DNA from: Zoroaster sp. YZ-2022
Lineage: Eukaryota > Echinodermata > Asteroidea > Forcipulatida > Zoroasteridae
Length of the DNA stretch: 64,000 nt
Assembly: GCA_029582265.1 (NCBI GenBank)
Contig: CM055835.1
Coordinates: 8,051,500-8,115,499, forward strand
Reading direction: 5' to 3'
Part shown: in pieces, positions 54,922-64,000 of the stretch
How the letters are laid out: each line of letters opens with the position of its first letter
Numbering within the stretch: the stretch's first letter is position 1
The notes under the pieces: generated by a model
What the model was told of the DNA's origin: nothing
Seen by the model: the letters and a program-made list of their open reading frames with translations, nothing else
The model's database searches: none
Made by a program: the position numbers and the translations under genes

Positions 54922-57473
54922 ACTACACTACACTTCATGTTTGTTAACCTTAATTAGGGATTACTTTGACTGAAAAAAAATACATGTATACACATATTTT
55001 TGTATCACTAAATTTAGTGATTTTTATAATAAGTACAAAAAACAATGTAGGTTTATTTTTAGGAAGAATCCTTTAATCAAACTTGGTGAATTCCACCAAT
55101 AAAAGTACAGTGGATATGATATTCACTCATAAACAGGTTTAAAGCTACATGTAAATACACTGTTGGTAATGTGGGCAAAAATGCTTCCAAAAGTATTCTT
55201 ACTTTATTAGCATCAAGATAAACATTAAACAACCAACCTTTGGAAGTTTCAACTTATCATACATTGTGTTGTTCACAAGAAAATAATGAAAATGCATGTA
55301 CATTTTTGTCTACGGGGTGGGTTTTACATTACGTATTTCGCTTGTTCTACTAAAATGAGCCGCATGAAAACAACGTGCATGTTCCAGAAATCAATTGCAA
55401 TTAATGATGTACCCAAGCTTCAGTGTACAACATGTTGTGTGCCCGGAAAAATGCCGTAAGACATGTGACGAAAAGCTTGATAGCAATGGGTACCAGACTT
55501 ATTGCACTCTCCCAATCACTGGTCTCTCAATTTTCATGGTGTTTGCCCATCCATGTAAGATAAATGGAATGAATATATACTTTTGTACAATTCAGTGTTT
55601 TTTATTTACTAATATGACATCTTGTGTGGACAATTTGTACATTCAAGTTATCCTTTTTTCCAAGTTTGAGAACTGAATAAATATTACTTCAGAAGTCTTT
55701 TCAATGTCATGATTCAAGTTAACTACAATAAGAAAAGTTAATCAAATAATGTTGATTTTGGAAATAAATCAATTAATGAGATACCATTATGTCAAGTATT
55801 TTTTTCACTTAACTTTGAACCCTGACATACATGTATGTATAAAGTTTTCTTTTTTCGTTTGATTTATTTAAATGACTCGTGACTCTGACTAGGACTTAAC
55901 CTTTGTGACACATGACTCACTCTGAACCCACATGACTCAGGACTCAGACTCAGACATGACACTGGGGACTCGGACTCGGACTAAAGGTTTTAGGACTCGA
56001 ATACAAGTCTGGTGTATAGGGACATTAATGTCAAGGTTTTAAGGTTGTAACAAAAAATTTACTAAAGCAGGATTTTAAACTGCTACGTTCAAGTTATAGT
56101 GCCTGTGCTCTACCAACTGAGCCATCTTGCCCAGAGTCTCCATAATTTGTCAATATCTTTGTTTGGTTATAATATTTTTTTTTTTTTCATTGGGTCTCAA
56201 CATTCAATTGTTTAAAGGTGTCAATATCAAAACTACAATGCTGCAAGAAACCCCGGGCCTGCATACTTTCTCGGACCGGAGATCACTCAGAGCAAATCTC
56301 AAGGCCAAGGTGCAAGTCCATTTTAGAGGAAATCTACCGATCACTGATTTGTAATTGATTGTCAATCCCTATATGCCATTACATACATGTAGTTTAGGCC
56401 TAAAATGTAGTTACTTCAATTAAATACAAAGCTGATCAATATTAATTGGTTTATTCATCAATAAATCACAGATATAATAATTCAAACTATGTGTCATGAC
56501 AGAGTATTCTTTTCTTACTCCCTTACTGCACAATAGTCCCCTAATTCGCATGCACTGCAATGGCTCCAAGCAATGCCATTAACCGGTGCAATTGACAACT
56601 AAATTAAAGTAACTACTGTTTATAGTTCGCCATGCAGTACATCATACACAACTTAGTACATCATACACAACTTATTTATCAACTTATTTATCAACCGAAT
56701 GCATATAACACACATTCAAGTCATACACATTAAAGGTACACACTGCCCTAAAAGTGCAAAAAATGGGATTGATAGAATTATAGATAATCCTTTTTGGAAG
56801 GTTTTCTTAAAAAAACAAAATCCAGGTATCGTGTAATTACCGAGAAATGTCTACACGACCGTGAAACCTGTACGGCAATTGCAGATTGTATTTAGACTGG
56901 TACCTCTGCATTGCACACCGTTGTGATTGTAACAAGAGTAACAAGGTTCCAGTCTGAACATTTTGTATTCGTTGTAAACACACGAACGATCACAGAATTC
57001 CTGGATTCGATTGCAACCAGGTGCACGTCGACGTCCAAGATCATCCAAAAAAAGTGAGGAAAAAATGCTTATTAGGCTTGATAGACATTGGATCAACCAT
57101 GGAGAAAGGCATAGACTGAACAAACCGGTGCTTAGCTGCATCTGGACATGCTGGATTCTGGGTGAGCATCTCAATCATCATGATCAATATTATTAGTTTG
57201 CATTGCCATCGGTAGACAGAACATGATGCATGTGTACATGATGAACACAATCATGACAATGTCCCCTGGCAATTATGTGAAATTGCCCTAACCCCCGATT
57301 ACATACTGTACATATTTAACAGGAAAAAATGGTGAAAGGGAAGCTTCAATTTTGGTTTAGATTCTCATTTTCTCAAAATATTATCAAACATTTTTATTTA
57401 GTTGGGACACATAATCATAGGCCTAATGACCAAATTATGTCCGAAGTGTTTTTTTAGAGAAATAAAAACAAAA

Positions 57474-58838
57474 ACTAGAGCTCAATTGTATTCGTGAACG
57501 AATACCCAGCTGTTTCGCCATTTTTTATCATATTAACTTCCACTTTGAGCCGTGAGGACTTTTGAAATGTTATGACATCATTGAATGGATTGTGATACAA
57601 ATAATTAGCTACAAGATGACACAAAGATTGTTAGTTAATGTCATATAGTTCATGAGATATGATTGTTTTAACAGAAAAAACTTCAAACTAATGTAATTCA
57701 AAAACCGATGACGTCATGACATAACCTGTTTTGTTGACTAAATTGGCTCATAAGCTACAATATCATGTATCATTTGTATCCATGTGTCATTGGTAAGTGT
57801 AATTTATATAATGCACCTCTTTTAAAAACATGTCGCTAGAGGGCGCTCTTACATATAATGACGTCATCAAACGTACATTGTGATAGAGTACACGTCAGTG
57901 ATGTCATACACAAAAACCATATTTGACATCTTGTACCACGGTATCTGTAGAGCTCTAACAACATTGCTATATTTGAACTTCTGGTTTCGACCGGAAGCAA
58001 ACGTCACAATAAGGTCATATTTGCACGAATTGTCAAGTGGGTAACGACCTACAATATGGCTCAAAGATCATAATTATAGCTATTGTGGTTCAAAAGTTAT
58101 AAATTTTTTAATAGTTTTTCAATATTAATCTTTAACTTAGTGTAACTTGACACCTGATGACGTCATAATGACGTAATTTGTTTTGATATTTAAGTTGATT
58201 CATAAGCTACAATATGACATATCATTTGTGGTAATGTGACATTGGCAAGTGTACAAGTGAAAATAACGTCTTTTTAAACCTGTCGCTAGAGGGCGCTCTT
58301 GCATATGATGACGTCATCAAACCTACTATCCAAAAGAGTACACCCTACTGATGATTACATACACAGAAATCATAGCATTATTTTTTATCATATTGGCTGT
58401 AGAGCTCTTTAAACTTGAACTTCCGGTTTGGACCGGAAGCTAAGGTCAAAATGGGGTCATATCTGTGCACGAAATACGGAGTGGGTAACGACCTACAATA
58501 TGCCACATAGATGAAATTGATAGCATATGTGGTTCAGGAGTTATTAATTGTTTAATGTTTTTTCATTATTAATCTTTGATTTAGTGTAACTTGACACCTG
58601 ATGACGTCATTATGACGTCATTGCAATATGCACACTATTGCACTATTGCCTTTGGTCCCCTTAAGTTTCATTGCAATCGCATTTATGGAACACTGCAAAA
58701 AGGCGTTCAGAATGAAACATGTGTTATTGCAATGCACTTCCGGTACGGAAAGCGCTGAAAAAATATTTTTTTTTAAAGACAAAAAAAAACTTTAACAAAA
58801 ACAAGAGCTGTTTCGCTGCACTTCGCTGCGAAACAGCT
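57474..58838 (+). mobile_element. Pearl/Tsp-like element, copy P3
   Basis: Starts ACTAGAG with the hairpin TATTCGT/ACGAATA, then AGCTGTTTCGC (57508-57518). Ends with a hairpin (58806-58838) whose outer arm GCGAAACAGCT is the exact reverse complement. The core has two tandem units of about 445 bp, each with cttccggtttggaccggaag (57975 variant, 58423), cgctagagggcgctctt (57833, 58278) and one or two CRE palindromes (57857, 58306, 58600). No ORF of note. Confidence 0.7.
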
Positions 58839-59226
58839 AATTATGTAAAAAATACAAGAAGTTACCAGATGTAACTTTGTGAAACATGAGGGGGAGCACC
58901 TATTTTTAATAAATTTTCAGTTTAGTTTTTATGCTATTTTTCATGAGATCTAATGTTAACGTGTTACAGGGTTGAAGTTAATGTTCATTATCAAATACCA
59001 ATGATGAACATTTCATTTAGTTTTAATGGTTGTTTATTACAAAAAATTAAGGTTTAGTATAATTTGTTATTTTTTTGCTATAGCAGTACTGGCATTTCTG
59101 ATAACCACCTTTCCAATCCATGTCCGTTAAACAATGTTTTAATTTATTTCACAGTGATTGTTGATAATGTCGAATTTATTTAAATCTAAGCCCTTACTCC
59201 TCTTTTCACTCTTAAATCTTTTTCAG

Positions 59227-59330
59227 AAAGAGGACAGAAACATCTTGATACTTCAGCTATGCAGCATTGATGCTGGGTGTGACTCTCGACATAATGAAGC
59301 ACCAGTCTTCGGTCAATGGAATTGGTAATT
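59227..59330 (+). other. Possible orphan exon
   Basis: A long pyrimidine tract ending ctttttcag precedes an open 34-codon segment (KEDRNILILQLCSIDAGCDS and on) that ends at ATTG|gtaatt. The acceptor is strong but the product is unrecognised and no partner exon was found, so it may be a UTR exon or chance. Confidence 0.25.
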
Positions 59331-61190
59331 TGGAATCAAACATATGTCTGGGCCCCTTACTTTTATTGCTTGTTCCCTTCCCTCCCCCCCCCCCCCAGTT
59401 CTTGGATTCTATAGTGCTGCAATGATAGTCCAAATAATTTTAGAATCACCAAGAACTTGGGGGGGGGGGGGGGCAGGCATTTTATTCCAAAATTACCGAT
59501 TCCAATGACAGCCCCTGAATGTCACCCATTCTGAACTGTCACTAAATCGTACATACAGAGCGTACATTTATTATGCAGATTGATTATGTTTTCTTGTCAA
59601 CAAAGGATCATGGTTGGGTTAATTTACACTGAAGTCATTTCAGTTGTTACATGTGTAAGACCATGTACTGTACACTCATTGTTAGATTGTTTACAATAGG
59701 TTAAACAGCAAAGTGGTTTCAATTGATTGTGGGGGGGGGGGGGAGGAGTGGAACCACAAAAGTCAACTCATGAAACCAAATGGACAGTTAAAATAAATAT
59801 GTATTTCATTAATTTATTGGCAATTTACAAGCACCCATACAACTCTTGATTATTTGAATGTCTAAAAATTTATGTACAAAATGGCATCTGATCTTCAGCT
59901 TGTAATTCTATAGTATGGATGCAGCTACAGACATTTTGCCAAATATGTGTACAACCTTGAAAATGTAAAAAGTGATGTAGAATTTGTTTTCAAATTTTAT
60001 AAATGATTTTTAATTATTTGCAGTATAGGTGAAAACACAGACAATTTATAAGCATGTCACAATGAGGAGATGCTTGATTACAGTGTCACTATTATTGTCA
60101 ATTTATCATTATATTTTTGTTCATTATAAACTTGAGTTGAAAGTGAAGTATATTATAAATAAAGATTACTCTCGGAATATAAACATGCAGTCCATCAATT
60201 AAAATTATTTTTGTACAAGACTTAATACCAAGACATAAATACCAATGTTGGCTTCATCTAAATCTAGAATTTAAAGGTTTTTTTCATAAACAAAATGAAA
60301 AGGGCAAGCAATTATCAGATTTGATCAAGTTGGATGTAATTACATTTAATTTTGTTTAAATTGTCAATTGGCTAATTACAACTTGTGGCCTTACTTTTGG
60401 GAATTATTTACTTTTTGACAACTCTTCTGCTGAGGGCAGGGGAAAGAAGGAAAGCACGGATGCAAGCTTTCTTGCAACTGCATCATCTAGTAGTTATAAG
60501 CTTGTTTTCTAATGAAAGGCTAATTAGCTGACATCCATACAAGCTTTGAAGACTGCAGATAGACATTAGCTATTTGACATAAGCTGCATTGTTTCTTCTC
60601 CACCCAATTACTATACGGCTGTGCTTTGAGTAGACTCTGTGGTACCTGATGGACGAAATGCACAATTATTAGCAAACTTTCTATTCCATGTAGGGAAAAA
60701 TTATTTACAACCAGGAAATGGAAATATCAGGAGTGTAAAGACTCTTCTCTCACAGGGTAACTTTTCCTTGGTAAAGTTGGAAAAACAAATAAAGGGGAAA
60801 ATGTTTATATGTTCCTCCATGCTTCAGTGTCTTCAGTAACCCTAGCCCCCCCCCCCCCAATCAATTTAACCCCCACTTCCTGCCTTTTGAATTTGCAGCC
60901 AAGTTTAATCCAATTACTATACATGTAGTCCCCTTCTACCCTAAATCAACTTTGTGACTTTATGCCCATAATAACGCTGAATAAGTTGATCTGGCTACCT
61001 ACAACCCTGGCAAACTATTTTCATATAGGAGTGTTTTTACATCTTGATTTATCATCTAGCATGGTTTTGAAAAGCATGTGTTGGGCTAGTGTCAATATTA
61101 TTATGCATATCTAAAAATACATGTTTGTATACAGTAAGAGTAAGGTTTGTGGTAGCACCATGTAACTTTCTCTACAGTTTAATAGTGTTG

Positions 61191-61320
61191 GTTCTTACAA
61201 GACCGGTGGTGAGGTAACTTGACGTTTCTATCGGTATACTCTGATCATCTTCATCCCCCTGAAGACAATCAGAGTATACTGATTGAAACGTAAAGTAATG
61301 TCACTGCCAGTTCTTCTCAG
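61191..61320. repeat. Head-to-head pair of PAL repeats (inverted)
   Basis: The left arm (ggttcttacaagaccgg, gacgtttctatcggtatact, ctgatcatcttca) and right arm (ctgaagacaatcagagtata, ctgattgaaacgt, agttcttctcagaacc) form an imperfect inverted repeat of about 60-bp arms, a fold-back built from two PAL units. Confidence 0.65.
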
Positions 61321-61505
61321 AACCAATGCTATTTACGTACTCTTGAAAGATACTTATTCTTACTCCTACTGTTCTTCAACCATGTAAAGCTTCAAAATCT
61401 CAACATTTTCAATGAAAATACTAAGATAGTAATTTGTTTGGGTGTGGGGGGGGGGGGGGGTTGAGGGCTGTCAGTTGTCTTTTCATTTTCATGTTATACA
61501 TGTAC

Positions 61506-63951
61506 CTGCAATTGTTGGCAGAGAGAGGGTCTTGAAAGTAGGACATGTCCTCTGTACTTCCTTGAAAATTTTGATAAATTTGGATGGCACCTGAAACAAA
61601 CCTGAAGTTAATATAGTAGGTAATCTTCTTGAGAAAACTCTTATTCAGTGTAATGTCTGCTTGTAACTTGGGTGTGGTAGGCTTCCATTTGCTGACACTC
61701 ATTCACATACGTACATAGGTGACAGATGAACTGAGCATTCGTCTCAGTCTTCATCTCCCTTCATCTCATCTATGGGCCAAACATGAACAAACATTATGTA
61801 TACAATCTTACAAAAGAAAGATTATGTTGAACTGATAGTACTCCAGCAGTTGAGAAATGAGACTGACCACAAAAACATAAATAACACATGCAAAGCTACT
61901 TTGACTAATTATTAGTATATGTACTACAGTACACTTATCATTCACACACACACACACTGCAAATGACAAACTCTCAGTTACGGAGAGTTACTGAATACAC
62001 AAAAGTATAATTTCTTAATATTGCTTAGAAACTGATTATAAGGCTACATAAAATCAGCATGTGCATGTTCGGACTAGAGAAAAAACTAAATTTTGATATA
62101 AACATTATATTTATTTTTTTTAAAGGGAGAGACAAGTGTACATGTACATATACATGCAGGGGTGTTTACAGTAATATCTGTACAATTTACATTAAATAAC
62201 TTTTTGTGAAATATGATGTGTTGACAGCCAAATAGTATTTCACTTACTCATACAGGCTCATGTGATGCCGTGTCCATATGTTGCTCTGACTCCACTTGTT
62301 GATCTTGTGCAACTGACTTTGATGTTGATTGATGGAGCTCATGTATACCTGGGAGTTGACCAAGAGATGCTAGGGCACTGTAGGAATTAAAAAATAACAT
62401 GTTCACATGAATGTTTGGATATGATGTTAAAGGGAAGGTACATCACATTACATTACTTGATTGCACAATTACCTAATTATTACCTACAGGTAACTGGATG
62501 TGACGCAGTTAAACAATTATTCTGCTTATTGTGTTATTTTAAAGAAAACTGAAGAAAAACAAAACTATACACATTTTCTAATGTTTTCCTAAAGAATTAT
62601 GAAGGGTTTTTCACACTTTTCTCATTGAGCTCAAACTTTAACATATTCATTATTAAACGATCTTCATTCAAAGTAAATATTACCGATAACAGCTGTTTTG
62701 CCAATAAATTATAACCAATGTTGTATTTTCCCCTTAAGAGGACAACGGTCACGATCAACAGGGCATGGAATCGGAGTGCTAGTTTTAGATTATCTCGGTG
62801 ACTGAAAATAATATCTCACATAAGGTCATATTATCAATGCTGCTGCATAAATGAGCCATTAAGTTTTAGTCACTGTGTTTATCTTAAACTAGGACACTGT
62901 TTCCATGCCCTGTTGAAAGTCTGCTCTGATCGTGATATTGTCCCTTTAATATTCTCCTGAGGACGATCAGAGCATACTGATCGAAACGTCGAGTTGTACC
63001 TCCAGTTCTTTTCAGAACTAATTACTACTCAATTGAGATTCCACATGGTGTCACCGCAATCATTCTTACTTAATATGGACAAGTTAACATTAAGCATGCA
63101 CAAGGGAGAAAATCTGAATGCACAACTTCATTTTTTCTAAATGAGAAATTGTTTCTGTAAATCGGATTTTGTTTTATAGAAAAACAAATATTTACATAAA
63201 CTAAGTTTTCTATATACACAAAAATTATGGGATAAAAAAATAATGTGAATCAATCCAAGGTTTACTCTACCTTGGCAATGCTTTGTAGCTGTGTAGCTGT
63301 GAATACTGGAAATGGAATCAGGCTGAGCTCTACATGGTGTTGATGCAAGTAAAATACTGGCAGTGATGTTTTCTCATACCTATAAAACAAAACATAACAG
63401 CTAATGAAATAATGGTGGATATGATGGACATGGTGCATATTAAAAATCCGTACGAGTACGATTACGAGGGAATAATGGTACCTGATGCTATTTCCTCCAG
63501 TCCATGTTTAAATTTTCTCCATGACCCCCTTTTGACCATCTTCCCCATAAAATACCTGGGCATCGATGGTGGAAATTACAACTAATTCACTGGAAATTGT
63601 TCTGCTTTCTAAACTCTATATCATAATTATCACGTCTGTATTGTAAACATCATCACTACCTCATAATTACCATGTCTGTATTGTAAACATCATCACAAGA
63701 ACATTGTGCCTTGGCTATAGGAACTATCAAAATAATGTGATGGCTAACAAAAATTCACCATAAGAGTTCAGCATACAGCCACACAAAAAGCCCTACGAGT
63801 ATTATATTATCAAACAATATTTCTCTTTTATTACTCTTACCTGTCCAACAATAATCCTACAAATGCGACATTATTCATGGTATCATCATGGTCACCATCA
63901 CGTTCAACAGTCAAATCCCTAAGTGTTTGCCATAATTTGAGGTTGGCTGGC
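61506..63951 (-). CDS. Unidentified minus-strand gene, three internal exons
   Basis: Exons 63841-63951 (LKLWQTLRDLTVERDGDHDD, then NNVAFVGLLLD), 63271-63379 (YEKTSLPVFYLHQHHVELSL, then PFPVFTATQLQSIAK) and 61506-61590 (VPSKFIKIFKEVQRTCPTFK, then SLPTIAG) join with matching phases and GT-AG sites: AG|gtaag to G, then AAG|gtagag to GTG. The pieces look like part of a larger helical protein. I do not recognise the family; it does not resemble PSMD5. The 5' part lies beyond the right edge; the next exon downstream was not found. A further possible exon at 62349-62377 fits only if phases differ. Confidence 0.6.
62738..62949. mobile_element. TTAA-flanked fold-back MITE (piggyBac-like), copy 3
   Basis: Flanked by ttaa on both sides. 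Left gaggacaacggtcacgatca, right tgatcgtgatattgtccct; inner arms cagggcatggaatcgg and tttccatgccctg; ctagttttagat and atcttaaactagg. It lies in the intron between exons at 63271 and 61590 of the unidentified gene. It is immediately followed by a PAL repeat. Confidence 0.7.
62948..63070 (+). repeat. PAL repeat, most complete copy
   Basis: Order: cctgaggacgatcagagcat/actgatcg hairpin, aaacgtcgagttgtacctcc, gttcttttcagaac hairpin, taattactactcaattgag, attccacatggtgtcaccgc, then aatcattcttactta. It provides the reference for the other copies. Class unknown; no ORF. Confidence 0.7.
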
Positions 63952-64000
63952 CTGTCAATGCATCACCAGGCATGCGTCGTTTTTTGCCGTAGACGGTGAA

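Larger units (their letters stand above)
53512..61505. other. Region between PSMD5 exons and the next minus-strand gene
   Basis: Holds a hAT-like MITE (54489-54921), a GACTC-rich simple stretch (55870-56010), a tRNA-like head (56085-56145, minus), a Pearl/Tsp-like element (57474-58838) and fold-back sequence around C/G runs at about 59378-59475. Unassigned open segments: 55395-55676 (plus, Cys-rich; also open on minus), 56216-56354 (plus, ends NLPITDL), 56851-57174 (minus, CxxC-rich, perhaps continued by a second frame across a T7 run at about 57045) and 60639-60839 (plus). Missing PSMD5 5' exons were searched for by eye and not found. No gene can be asserted. Confidence 0.4.

Noticed and set aside
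47195..56010. One large element bounded by the gactcgagtccg block and the GACTC-rich block
   Set aside because: It would span PSMD5 coding exons, and the two blocks are only loosely similar; independent fragments are more likely.
62349..62377. 29-bp extra exon of the unidentified minus-strand gene
   Set aside because: The direct join of 63271 to 61590 is in phase and gives a natural sequence; including this piece requires a shifted or less natural frame.
62948..62990. Hammerhead-ribozyme-like core (CTGAGGA, stem, GAAAC, GTC) in PAL repeats
   Set aside because: There is an extra base before stem II, and no stem III with loop can form between GAAAC and GTC, so the catalytic fold is not supported.

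Overview
The window is AT-rich, intron-rich animal nuclear DNA. Its repeats (a tRNA-Leu-headed SINE, a CR1/L2-like LINE, Ty3/Gypsy elements, Pearl/Tsp-like tandem-core elements and many short TIR elements) suggest a marine invertebrate deuterostome such as an echinoderm or hemichordate. That placement is inference; no ribosomal or mitochondrial marker is present. Genes are sparse, and most of the sequence is layered transposable-element debris.

Plus strand, 433-29673: one homeobox gene can be assembled completely from three exons (433-538, 7010-7361, 29460-29673). Splice sites and phases agree and give a 223-residue BarH-like protein with an N-terminal eh1 repressor motif and a homeodomain interrupted by an intron at residue 53. 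Intron 1 (6.5 kb) holds a SINE, a small hAT-type element and a Pearl/Tsp-like element. Intron 2 (22 kb) holds a fold-back element, a LINE 3' end, a 4.6-kb Gypsy element inserted into an older Gypsy relic, and from 18.7 to 28.3 kb a multi-level nest of DNA elements.

Middle, 29.7-49 kb: no host gene is recognised. A 4.9-kb fold-back element (30534-35473) is related to the one in intron 2. It is followed by a 1.2-kb fold-back element, TTAA-flanked MITEs and a decayed second Gypsy element (about 39.7-43.7 kb).

Minus strand, 49-64 kb: the last two coding exons of the 26S proteasome chaperone PSMD5 (53402-53511 and 49099-49494) are clear. Its 5' exons were not found. Further upstream, three phase-compatible exons (63841-63951, 63271-63379, 61506-61590) belong to another minus-strand gene that I could not identify and that runs off the right edge. 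Between the two lie a Pearl/Tsp-like element, a hAT-type MITE and several unassigned short open segments.

The strongest unusual signals are a Pearl/Tsp-like family whose 5' subterminal word matches the outer arm of its own 3' hairpin in three divergent copies, a pair of large fold-back elements whose ends are built from GGGCCCATTATGTCC-type units, and a perfect 78-bp palindrome next to 15-bp direct repeats.
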